Of a stretch of 64,000 bases of DNA, positions 20,601 through 25,605 are shown piece by piece. The notes beneath the pieces were generated by a model, which was given only the letters and a program-made list of their open reading frames with translations, did not search any database and was not told the origin of the DNA. The DNA is from Hondaea fermentalgiana (Eukaryota > Sar > Bigyra > Thraustochytrida > Thraustochytriidae). How positions within the stretch are numbered: the first letter of the stretch is position 1; the number at the start of each line of letters is the position of its first letter. A program made the position numbers and the translations under genes. The stretch lies in assembly GCA_014084085.1 (NCBI GenBank), contig NPFB01000119.1, positions 115,220-179,219 of the forward strand. Direction: 5' to 3'.

Positions 20601-22926
20601 CGAGGACATGCAAATTGACGAAGACGAGGACGAGGAAAAAGCTGGCGCAGACGAAGGCGAGGACGGCGCAATGGATGTTGACGGCGCTCTTAGTGATGGT
20701 GCCGACGAAGATGGCGAAGACAAGGAGGAGGAGGACGCCGAGGCAGACGCTGAGGCCAAGGATGATGATGCCGGCCAGAACGATGCGGAGGAGAATGACC
20801 GCGAGCAGGCGGATCAGGATCGCACAGAGAATCAAGGCCAAGAGGAAGTCGACGACGATGAAGGCGACAAGGGCGATGAGGAGGACAAGGACGAGGAAAA
20901 GGAGGACGAAGACCCGAGCGAAAAGCCCGTGCAACTCCCCGAACAAGCCGCTGAAGACGAGGACGATAAGATGGAGGACCGGGCGTTTGGTACAGACGCT
21001 CCGAAGGCGGGCGAGAATGACGATGAGGCCGATCAGGACAAGCAAGATGCGGCTCAGTCTGCGGCTCAGCACGCAGAGGATGCCGAGGACCAAGACGAGT
21101 CCGAATCGAAGGAGAAGGACCCCGGACAGCAAAGTTCGAGCCGCGGCAAACCTCAGGACGAAGGAGACGCGTCTCGCGAGGATTGGGTCAAGGACGAGTC
21201 ACAGCTTGACGAAGATCGCGACGGAGACGAAGGCCAGGACCAAGATCAAGACAAGGACCAGCAACAAGCGCGTGAGCGACCGAATCCATGGCGAGACGCT
21301 GGAAGTGCTTTGGAGCATTGGCACAGACGTCTTTCGATGCTCGCCGACGAAGGCAAGGATAAAAATGACAAGGACGATGGCGAAGACAGCGACGCCGGTT
21401 TGGACGATGCCAACCATCAAGATGAGGAAAAGGGCAAGGAACAAGACGCTGATGCGGATGATCGCGCGTACGAGTTTTCAGACTCGAAAGCCGAAGCCAC
21501 GACACAAGTTCTTGCGCCCTCTGCTCAGGATACCACCGATGAAGCAGGTCTCCCTCCTGAAGATGAAGACGAGGGCCAGGATGAAAAGGAGGACGAAGGA
21601 AAGACTGGCGAGGATGCCATGGAGGAAGAAAACGACGAGCGGGAAAACCAAGGCGAAGGCAAGCGCAAGATGACCGATGAGGACGACGAGGACGACGAGG
21701 ACGAGGACGCAGACGGCAATGACGACAAGAATGATGACGACGCCAAGGACGATAATGAGGCGCAATCGTCGAAACCACGCAAGAAACGGCAGCGCACCGG
21801 TCTCGAGGTCGATGGAGAGACGGAAGAGAACAGCGAGAAAGCCCGCGACGGCGATCAGGACGGGCATTCTGACGACGAAAAGGACAACGAAGTCGATGAG
21901 GACGATCTAGGACACGTGATCGAAACCGACAAGGACCTTCCTGCGCAGGTTGCGGAGGCGCGCGGCGCACTGGCGGACGCCCGACGCAAAGATTACGATG
22001 CCGCAGAGGATGACGAGGATGCCTTTGGCAGGGCGGTCAAGCTTGAGGAGCTGTCCGAAGCTGATCGCGAGCGCTGGGGCCGTCTGGCAGGCGACACGAA
22101 TGAAAGCTCGCAGAGGCTTTGCGAGCAACTCCGACTTTTGCTGGAGCCAACACTGGCTTCGAAGCTTCGTGGTGACTACCGAACCGGCAAGCGAATCAAT
22201 ATGCGCCGCGTGATCCCGTACATTGCGAGTCAATTTCGCAAGGATAAGATCTGGCTCCGGAGAACCAAGCCAAGCAAGCGCGAGTACCAGGTCCTCTTGG
22301 CGATTGATGACTCCAAGTCTATGGCCATGTGCGGAGATCTAGCATTGACGGCTTTGGTGACGATTAGCAAGGCCTTGACCAAGTTAGAGGTCGGCCAGGT
22401 CGGCGTTGTGAGCTTTGGAGACGGCGTCGACATGGTCCATGATTTGTCGCAACCCTTTTCAGACAACAGTGGAGCTTCGATCGTCTCGCAGGTGAAATTC
22501 GACCAGGAAAAGACTTCGATTGAAGAAGGTTTGCAGGTGATTTTGCGTCGGTTCGAGCGCGCGCGGGACGACCTTGGTGCAGTTCATGCCTCAGCGTCAG
22601 GGCAAACGACAGAGTTTCGTCAGCTTGCGTTTTTCATCTCTGATGGTCGTTTCGACTCGGCAGCTCGCGAGCGAGTCAAGCGCATGGTTCGCGAGGCGAT
22701 GGCGCAACGCGTGCTGATTGTTCTTGTGATCGTTGAGTTTGCTGGCCAAGAAAGCATTCTGACGACGCGTCAGGCGAGTTTCGTCAAGGGCAAGGTCAAA
22801 ATGAGCAATTACCTGGATGACTACCCGTTTCCTCTTTATGTGATTCTCAAGGATATGGAGTCGCTGCCTGAGGTTCTTGCCGACGGACTTCGCCAGTGGT
22901 TTGAGCTTTTGAGCAGCCGCGAGTAG
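5668..22926 (+). CDS. MDN1: Midasin (Rea1/MDN1), 5'-partial
   Basis: Giant dynein-like AAA+ ATPase of the nucleolus and nucleoplasm that removes assembly factors (the Ytm1 and Rsa4 steps in yeast) from pre-60S ribosomes. The frame is open for 5752 residues with no intron and enters the gap without a start. A GTG at 5839 is not a credible eukaryotic start. Six AAA+ modules have Walker A motifs at about residues 252 (GRSGAGKS), 621 (GETGAGKT), 1102 (GPTSSGKT), 1396 (GETGCGKT), 1836 (GSPGVGKT) and 2162 (GASGTGKT), numbered from 5668. Walker B is IEDID in AAA1, DE-type in AAA2-5, and degenerate (VVLNNANLC) in AAA6. An Arg/Lys cluster (RKRRRRGR) lies in AAA2. A long linker leads to an Asp/Glu-rich domain (about 4730-5415) and a C-terminal VWA domain with an intact MIDAS motif (DDSKS, near 5545). 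Yeast Rea1 has roughly 320 residues before the AAA1 Walker A, so about 70-100 residues may be missing. Confidence 0.98.
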   Translation, partial: ALAARAGRLGEASGDAGLEKETRAAVESLGKLVRRKGERACRKQIVEVLAAVAEAVRVNDACVPVALDLVTGEELGHVDVLAAAENAQDRIAVCRACELLFTSAAGAAFVASRSWEPLYALVLDQNDLVRAHASRAVRELLGLPLGAHGAKLQKATTAARDAAALAPPPVRIQRDLEHLLLQYQEQQTSEVDANVAMNVSNETPGNNSISEAIERHWAKDGSARAVRSATTESNLRAAMVALRNGAPVLLEGRSGAGKSLLVQELARMHGKESTLVELQLDDQMDSKTLLGTYVCTDVPGEFRWQPGALTQAVLNGCWVFIEDIDRAPFEVLAALIPLFESRQLLLPNRDQVIAAGPGFQLLATRRSAVRGPPLLERLWTSVHVRPLPPKELLAVAKELYADLSPSLLALILRTFQCIVQDVGSGKLRDGKVDSSSKIGKEESENKMEIETPEDEGDQDEILPLPVDPKRVIPGRTMSERDLFKWLRRIGALVKLHARERASKSGGGIFLTEQEREDLLVEAMDCFVAAMPSVESRISMAQWLAAIWHLPKERILHRIRSYKPEVVPRGRSDPSLRVGRARLLMSAREDAQRPGRVAATGVSMRLLEQIACSVQMNEPVLLVGETGAGKTSMVQHLARLLGKKLVVQNMHVQSDTTELLGGFKPVQLRHVAMPLYARFTQLFCETFAESANQRFLQAVEDAVAKSNWKKLGKACVAACKMADAKWTKQRKALEADEEAPRKRRRRGRSNEGGNEADDAEASGDDLEMDARELAEREAIWEDFRAEVYRFERQRKRVENSFAFSFEEGALVKAIRAGDWVLLDEINLASGETLERLSALLDDEDGTLSLTERGDLERVERHPDFRIFAAMNPATDVGKRDLPPALRSRFTELFVDEVEDAADLQLVVGLYLDDIPNPPVHEIVDLYLTARKRANEQTLLDGANQPPRYSLRTLCRALLTTRVLLTKGFGLARALYESFVMTFATLLNEKSLKAMSKLLKKTFVADVSVKALESAPRCPGTKSTRNNYILCDKFWLLKGPRLTRPAADAMPESSPAAEALKLEAAAEDRAAASLISSFVETPLVLRNIQALARAIAAQKYPVLLQGPTSSGKTTMVSYLAAKAGYKCVRINNHEHTDLQEYMGSYVSDERGNLVFREGALVEAVRNGYWIVLDELNLAPSEVLEALNRLLDDNREVFIPETQEVVKPHPNFMLFATQNPPGLYGGRKMLSRAFRNRFLELHVGEIPTKELETILNKRCALAPTFCKVLVNVMTDLQMHRQQSKLFAGKEGFITPRDLLRWANRNPTTYEELAVEGFRLLGDRVRSDADKRIVQDVIEKRCKTQLTDALLYPAGEGTAFAGCSGERAQAEGVSKVVPTRAMRRTYALVRRCLEVKEPALLIGETGCGKTTVCQMLAIEADLALQILNCHQNTDTADILGSLRPMRNKNQLQTRAWELASAHGWDRDSCASLDELESRATSRVNSLADASEDSRASLQEIISLVRRYRALFEWQDGPLIDSMRKGDMFLLDELSLAEDAVLERLNSVLEPSRTLFLAERGGDQVEEIVAHDTFRILATMNPGGDYGKRELSPALRNRFTEIWIPPVHDEADLVLILQRHLNAVAASAGMKDAEARSALAQALATFYTWFNGPAQNDHALIQLTLRDLISWAAFMVHVTQTANIEPWTAFLHGAGLVLLDGLGLGSGVSEESCRSLRAKSCAFLLELVPLDTQVAVREKGDLLLRSFFVENTRDAPMMRKLGPSGDMSVSVVVSDEAIVHMSTEEDLDSRFGLHPFYISRGPVGDTLSGPDGVGYALDAPTTSENLARVLRAMQLERPILLEGSPGVGKTSLIDSLAKRSGHRLVRINLSEQTDFADLIGSDIPAAANSTEEGAVADKVSSGAKFTWSDGVFLAALKAGDWVLLDELNLASQSVLEGLNACLDHRGTVYVPELNQSFHCPPSFRVFAAQNPVQQGGGRKGLPKSFLNRFTKVFVQQLTDEDYGFIVSKMYPEMDRALADRLIAFNSSIVHDTIKTMKYARAGAPWEFNLRDIFRLCELCAGAVDMEAAIVRHAGLVYFDRLRTEEDREKMRAAFAEHFGAAWSQRRIELRTSRTSLSVGAASVARSPYTSNQRTACDEAELPTGFIPRSALPTVEHIAHCVDKQWPVLLLGASGTGKTSILRAFAQLCGRRLHEFAVTSSTDSTELLGCFEQVDLDRKVRELRTGLTAVCCNTLRHLVVLGDESMNADALQRAETLEAHRHLLVHGPELLPRAELDAMFADLGEVVDESNPYGLEPLHLEVYRSDLSRLKTEWEAELAASKSGSLLGAFEWVDGTLVRAMERGDWVVLNNANLCNPTVLDRLNPVLEMGGELMINECGMVNGKPRIIRPHKDFRIFLVADPAFGEVSRAMRNRCVEIALLSPSWGATLASGDAERALAHLGISSQAAMCMLGAFSVLAESSERACTEVATPSSLVRWAKMYRTFDSFSVCGSRPDEALRLSFEACFDVTMPWDATVARAAGNIPDSTLALNTSRFPWACAPILGDGDARLLGVLQSGAALAQTLQYATLASETRTVESNDDKSKASAARAAIAHFIHAASSSDWSLRTAFAQATSQEASDLVVAVQERYNNLVASMEKDTSIPSVLEPQTFDACLVDEPAVAQGHIVRLLVSLWIRSHIAEAKLPKLGSGDGAGSAIMENVQSLLDAVELCDRGKLSKADLRVPGAAVLPVLLRSLEKFVQAASTSLLGQCDRVDADVRDALLMQLRDVVEIHANMVRILCQVHVEWTSKDASPLQHAVGKVSLEARAAAKASKLVREGLEEDEMVRRAAQDLEHAFKRTDRALGVRSSNCFVAFCGTTTNGRGQNGAQDELRLARDLWRQCGQPRPMRSADLFESLVKVVDLSRRSWLQDAATSFRDALESGHLALLMTAAQRHTLVDAACAIRWANAQRASSSDALEESAAAVDGIVQRISRTLEGKQTLVQRANTEYKMLGAVDTWSLMSAEDMSQLADPELSKSLHGQAPEASRGWGFVQLQPLMDAWACRALLHLCAEAFSRNEDGTPGAFDVQSAEDTLGYALEASSLPPHLIVPFKELALRRDAGAPCENLELDLLHGLYEAISGATFNSRESIDADASAHIREDLAKFMFKRKAWTPFVEIDVFADTLSAGMPRLVQDVASLVIFRVVRGSGVGMDRNQPRDRSTTPFGETVSIRDRAMRLGQLQILFAHLLSETTFAEKSDGKAAARQSKVAEVLGDERRLFARELLSTLRVICSFSASLDLLESRILGKSFADDGEAVFGALLDVLDEKLGALGSHLVDCTLRSALSTLRSGVARQDIALASTMLALFRLHVLSPNSAVDPCLKPQVRLLRAEGARREIVRELEVRRENDCVTGRAFGPLAHAHEGLLARDGALQEEIVQLHEQVVHRPSSGEAGFPALHAAVFEFNTSIGAVDRVLGIVRAVQMRAQDADMQEDMLLEACRQLCASLDRDFQGYEDVVRPVQVSLRRLQHGLRVLGVEARRGSEAARRAEKLSEVRRVLGAFPSTAVGIADTRFGNPLDALQSTLVETRDMVSKRTWTRMLEAVFARASALLQARQSQNRKNRGGENEPKLGASDAWSTLSNILAAFTEEFLTEKRERKVREEEANQTFKYKTREHLAAGTPEAIKAQEEASFREMFPDFHEEFDRVAKKVLEDLDELAVGDDQDMGNDGNGSDEEGENADGDDENSAARLEGLDHKSYVAIVDRVVSLLLMGSSMRNRGTTAPQPLFRVAEAYLGVGYHAAGIFADPLELGVDENRGGILGAHVLALALGAQDCQRRVKLAPLADEPQDVTVDLGEVVPVKKNLNQDSFVEEVALLEVPLIQLSAKLDELLASWPDNAPLLQLAKLTMRLRELPLTCPLMRALVGIETLLRIANDWEMVAHKDVSIRGFTAPFVRLVVRWRKLELRSWPYLLEQRARASQDEAKLWFYETYSLVTGELESAEVADVLFSTMDQFARTATLGCFETRLRMLGALGELLRCKREAREADGDAGSADESLTVMEHQFWHLERYYAQWIADIRATADRQRVPIKQKLKDQVKLAKWDDRNYYALKVSAEKTHRLLHKLSGDVDEILAQPSYQTIEHVLDSRVGKRTEPRSGEGEAILVEMDDIDTARLPAVGKLSLASVKASPSEARGENVSGSFMDTPGGYGLRLPKLATKTEMIARKVVARALSSEAWRQDLTRAAAMNEAVIDRIKSLRTGKAPQSAKQRAVVDFFRALREEGLSQARADNAMLFAAIGEEEQKNSGTSLKLFSMRPIVVQDLEKIGMPSSATALFARSDRDFYKDLAQLQRLRVNIVSGALSADLPRMQMQRGLRFCEHAMEIMVDQREALALHVDGRLALRQAAADLARVAQSSARLDEAGVEFHVRLVEMLQALQGNAEELADFLRVLAAQPGADEVSAYLRARGASSMLGKLSTLSDLRSHAEGDGAVAVRTLADRVARALALVSPGLGHLCLTHDETKHLEELPEVLRDVQSAISDLSVGLEHVGLPSQVLREVVAHVRELVATGDDFGASLLSASSLASTHEQGQAQRAAKSQEDDKEKASRQSPQSQQTAPASVDEVVELALVIMQDVRSELLPFTETSGELQASGIVAQHQRQLALLKSTRVTQLATRVGAASRDCLTALCDGGLDEHSSRGLRALVELASNFVGQVEATVRALEVQSVEFLAHLGRFEFLMLRVFRSLASNGFCKPPDEEEEGEGEDAEAFGEGEGTGMGEGKGREDVTDEIEDEEQLLGQKKEQEDGDQDKKEEEKPDERKGDDGMEMENEFEGDIFDVEDPEQKEDQEENNEDDEEELDREMGDLDREDEHVVDEKLWNEDDEDSEDEGKDDEPESFEKDAPMQGDDGNDELRAKEEDEEDDKDKQEPKEKPDDAQDRNKQDPKGDKDEDEAEGPDRVDEADNVEERNMDVAQDEDEDVTGEDAEEQVLPDDRNDEVEDLPEDMQIDEDEDEEKAGADEGEDGAMDVDGALSDGADEDGEDKEEEDAEADAEAKDDDAGQNDAEENDREQADQDRTENQGQEEVDDDEGDKGDEEDKDEEKEDEDPSEKPVQLPEQAAEDEDDKMEDRAFGTDAPKAGENDDEADQDKQDAAQSAAQHAEDAEDQDESESKEKDPGQQSSSRGKPQDEGDASREDWVKDESQLDEDRDGDEGQDQDQDKDQQQARERPNPWRDAGSALEHWHRRLSMLADEGKDKNDKDDGEDSDAGLDDANHQDEEKGKEQDADADDRAYEFSDSKAEATTQVLAPSAQDTTDEAGLPPEDEDEGQDEKEDEGKTGEDAMEEENDERENQGEGKRKMTDEDDEDDEDEDADGNDDKNDDDAKDDNEAQSSKPRKKRQRTGLEVDGETEENSEKARDGDQDGHSDDEKDNEVDEDDLGHVIETDKDLPAQVAEARGALADARRKDYDAAEDDEDAFGRAVKLEELSEADRERWGRLAGDTNESSQRLCEQLRLLLEPTLASKLRGDYRTGKRINMRRVIPYIASQFRKDKIWLRRTKPSKREYQVLLAIDDSKSMAMCGDLALTALVTISKALTKLEVGQVGVVSFGDGVDMVHDLSQPFSDNSGASIVSQVKFDQEKTSIEEGLQVILRRFERARDDLGAVHASASGQTTEFRQLAFFISDGRFDSAARERVKRMVREAMAQRVLIVLVIVEFAGQESILTTRQASFVKGKVKMSNYLDDYPFPLYVILKDMESLPEVLADGLRQWFELLSSRE

Positions 22927-23143
22927 TTGCGAGGTGTGGATGCGAGCGATCCTTTTGGATGCTCTTGAATGCTTTATTCGACGACAGCATGGCTGTAGCC
23001 CGGTTTGATTCACCAGGACTATGGATAGCGCGACGACGTTGCGCGTATACTTTAATAATAAGCAGAACAGCGAATAACATGATGATTTGTGTATTGTCTA
23101 GGTCAGCCTCGGCAGGTTTCGTGTGACAAAGGTGGCTTTACAT

Positions 23144-23608
23144 CTACTTGAATAGGGCCACGAACTCTTCGTAGTCAACGCGTCCGTCACCAGAGGTGTC
23201 CATCTCTTTGATCATGGTTTCGATGTCAATATTGAGGCAAAAGTCATGCTTGATGATTTTGATGAGCTTTTCTGCGTCAACGAACCCACTCAGGTCGGCA
23301 CCACCTCCGACGGCGACCCATGCGTCAAAGATGTCGCGTTCTTTGCCGGTGTCGTTGTTTTCTAGCTTTTGGCGAGCCATGACGATGAGAAACTCGCTAA
23401 ACTCGATGCTGTTCGAGTCATTGTCATCGACCTCGCTGATCATGTGCAGGATTTCCTGGTCGCTCGGCTTTTGGCCCAAGGCCTCGAGGATGCCTTTGAG
23501 CTCCCATGACTCGATGGTGCCGCTTCCGTCTGCGTCAAACTGGATGAAGGCCTTGTGGCAGTCCTCGATCTCCTCCTCCGTCAGCACCTCGTGCACGTTG
23601 ATCGACAT
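23144..23608 (-). CDS. EF-hand Ca2+-binding protein, outer-dynein-arm docking DC3-like
   Basis: A 154-residue calmodulin-superfamily protein. The ATG at 23606-23608 is chosen because homology-like sequence starts there (MSINVHEVLTEEEIEDC); the frame stays open upstream but is low-complexity leader. EF loop 1 (DADGSGTIESWE), loop 2 (DDNDSNSIEFSE) and loop 4 (DTSGDGRVDYEE) are canonical 12-residue Ca2+ loops. Loop 3 is replaced by a Gly-rich segment (VGGGADLSGFVDAEK) lacking the ligand pattern. The C-terminal half (LIKIIKHDFCLNIDIETMI) recalls the DC3 subunit of the flagellar outer-arm docking complex, but a general calmodulin-like or centrin-like role cannot be excluded. It is convergent with MDN1, 217 bases apart. 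The minus-strand leader carries a pentanucleotide repeat. Confidence 0.85.
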   Translation of the reverse strand: MSINVHEVLTEEEIEDCHKAFIQFDADGSGTIESWELKGILEALGQKPSDQEILHMISEVDDNDSNSIEFSEFLIVMARQKLENNDTGKERDIFDAWVAVGGGADLSGFVDAEKLIKIIKHDFCLNIDIETMIKEMDTSGDGRVDYEEFVALFK

Positions 23609-23674
23609 TCTCTCCCCACCGCGTCGTGTCGCGTCGTAGACGCGCCGTCCGCGTCTGTCCTTCTCCGCTTTAAC

Positions 23675-23699
23675 TCTTTCTTTCTTTCTTTCTTTCCTT
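23675..23699. repeat. (CTTT)n microsatellite
   Basis: About six copies of ctttc/tttc in the 5' flank of the minus-strand EF-hand gene, some 70 bases before its start. Confidence 0.85.
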
Positions 23700-23730
23700 C
23701 GAAGGAGAAGGAGAAGGCGGAGGGGTCCTT

Positions 23731-23788
23731 CGCCTTGCCGTGCCTTGCCTTGCCTTGCCTTGCCTTGCCTTGCCTTGTCTTGCCCTGC
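23731..23788. repeat. (CCTTG)n microsatellite
   Basis: About ten near-perfect cttgc-type pentanucleotide units with small variants at both ends (gccgt, gtctt, gccct). On the EF-hand sense strand this reads (CAAGG)n and lies about 125-180 bases upstream of the start codon. Confidence 0.9.
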
Positions 23789-24811
23789 CTTCAGGTTGCC
23801 TGAACCTCTTCCAGCCACTGGCAAACCCTGAGAGAGATTATGAAAAGACCGTTGGCCTTGCTTCAAGCTCTCGTGCTCAACCTGCCAAAGGTCCGTGTCT
23901 CATCATTTGACTTGGGACGACTAGTATAATAACGGTTGAAAATCGTCCCTACGACAGAGTTTATGTGAAACCGCTTTTTCGGTTTCATCAACGATGACTC
24001 TTGTCTTGGTTGGTTCGAAATCTTTCTTGCACCTTGTGCACTCACGCCCTAACAATCGACCAGGCAGGCAGATCTTGAGGGCGGGCTCGTTTCTTGCTTT
24101 TCAAAATTCACATCAAGCCTATGAATGTCCTTCCTCTCTCGCGGGTCTTCGAGGGCGAGCGAGGGCACAACGTTCTGACCCCCATTACTGTTGTTAATAA
24201 AGGGCAGCTGCAGCTCGCACGCGAGACGCCTCCTCGATGCCTTCTACCACATCACCTGCTGTTGCTGCTGCAGCTGCTGCTGCTATCGCTGCCATCGCTG
24301 CCATCGCCGCTGCCACTGCACACTGTGTCCTATCCAATCCTGGAGCGGAGGCGCCTCAGACGTCTCGCTCCGCTCGCGGCCAGTCATTCCTGCTTGCTTC
24401 CTCAACCCCGCTTCCATCGCGCAAGATGCATGCACAGTCAACTGCAAGTTGCCGACGGCGACCGCGACGCGCGGCCCAGGCGGCCCGAGCTCGCTTGCCC
24501 AGCAGCACAGCCAGCTCCTCTTCTCTCCCGGCCTCGCCGGCAGCGCCGTCCGTCTTGCGGCCAAGAGCGCTCTCGGGCGCACCGTGCGCCGGCCAGCGTT
24601 ACGTTACGAGCCTCGCCCGTGCTTGCTGCTAGGCCTAGTACCACTACCTGGCTGTGCTGTGCTGGGCTCCGCTCCGCCCGGTTCCTGCCCGGAATTGGGC
24701 TCGCGGCGCGGTTCTCGGCAGCGGCGGGCCCGCGGTCTTGCGCGAGCTGCCTGCTGCGCGTTGCCAGAACGCGCCGGGACGCGCGAACGGATGGGACGAG
24801 CGCGGCTACTA

Positions 24812-25013
24812 TGCATGAACGAACGCGAGCATCTGCATGGATCAATGAACGAATGAAGGAGGAATGAACGAAAGGATCCATGAACGAATGAATGGACGAA
24901 TGAATGGATGAGTGAAGGCTCTCGTGCACTGCATGAGCCCAACCAGCAACCGCACTGTGACAAACGTACCAACAAATGAACGAACGAACGAATGAATGGG
25001 TGGACGAGTGGCG
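24812..25013. repeat. Diffuse gaatgaac/gaacgaat tetranucleotide-derived repeat
   Basis: Imperfect repeats of gaatgaac, gaacgaat and gaatggat occur at about 24812-24918 and again at 24974-25013, consistent with a degraded (AATG/AACG)n tract. No coding role is apparent. Confidence 0.7.
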
Positions 25014-25231
25014 GCCGCGCCTCGAACGACCGCGTGGAATCGACCCACGACGCGGCCGCTTCGCTTCTGCCGCTGCCTCTGCCTCCCGCGAGCGGCGTCA
25101 GCGAGGCGCGGCAGCGTCATCTCTCTCCCTCCGCAGCTGCCTCGCGGAGCTAGCTCGCTAGCCAGCCGCTAGCTAGCTAGCAGGCAAGCTCGCTCGCTCG
25201 CTCGCGGTGCGTGCTCGCGCGAGGAGGATGC

Positions 25232-25279
25232 GATGCAGGCAGCGATGCAGGCAGCGATGCAGGCAGCGATGCAGGCAGC
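25232..25279. repeat. 12-bp minisatellite, four perfect copies
   Basis: The unit gatgcaggcagc is repeated four times in perfect tandem, flanked by partial copies (tgcagg). It lies about 330 bases upstream of the MTD1 start. Confidence 0.95.
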
Positions 25280-25534
25280 TGCAGGAAGGAAGGAAGGAGG
25301 GACAGGGAGGGAGGCAGAGAGAGGGTTAGATGCTCGCTAGCTCGCTAGCTAGCTATGCTGGCTCCGGCTCGCTGGCTGTAGCCAATGTAGCGCAGCACGG
25401 CAGGAGCGCATTCCAGTCATTACCGGTTCGCTGCATGCTCGCCTGCAGACCTGCTTGCGTGCGGTGGACGCGGAGCGCCCTGCGCGGGAAGGTGGCGAGC
25501 AGACGCGACGCGCGGCGCGGACCCAGGCCCCGGC

Positions 25535-25576
25535 AGCAGGCGAGCAGCAGCCGCAGCAGCAGCAGCAGCAGAGCAG
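25535..25576. repeat. (CAG)n-rich leader tract of MTD1
   Basis: A CAG/CGAGCAG run ends about 30 bases before the preferred MTD1 ATG. It is in frame with the gene and would encode Ser/Arg-rich sequence if an upstream start were used. Confidence 0.8.
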
Positions 25577-25605
25577 CCAGGCCGGGCCAAGGCGAACCGA
25601 GCAAG

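Larger units (their letters stand above)
23609..25605. other. Divergent intergenic region, rich in simple repeats
   Basis: A 2-kb spacer between the EF-hand gene (minus) and MTD1 (plus). Open frames here are low-complexity and match nothing I recognise. It holds several repeats listed separately: CTTT and CCTTG runs, a diffuse gaatgaac repeat, a GCTAGCTC-type self-complementary stretch near 25148-25200, a 12-bp minisatellite, and a CAG run before the MTD1 start. Confidence 0.7.

Noticed and set aside
19687..21132. 481-codon minus-strand frame rich in Leu, Val and Ile, looking like a membrane protein
   Set aside because: It is exactly antisense to the Asp/Glu-rich domain of midasin. GAC, GAG and GAT codons read backwards give Val, Leu and Ile codons, so the hydrophobic look is an artefact.
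19667..21673. 668-codon plus-strand frame rich in Arg, Lys and Thr
   Set aside because: It is the shifted frame of the same acidic midasin domain. Low-complexity composition follows from the repeated GA-rich codons.
23609..23866. 86-residue N-terminal extension of the EF-hand protein
   Set aside because: It translates the CAAGG and AAAG repeats of the leader (Gln-Gly-Lys-Ala-Arg type) and is not part of any EF-hand family.
24094..24867. Overlapping 221-257 codon frames upstream of MTD1
   Set aside because: Pro/Leu/Arg/Ser-rich low-complexity translations in two overlapping frames at once. They cross GCT-type repeats and match no family.
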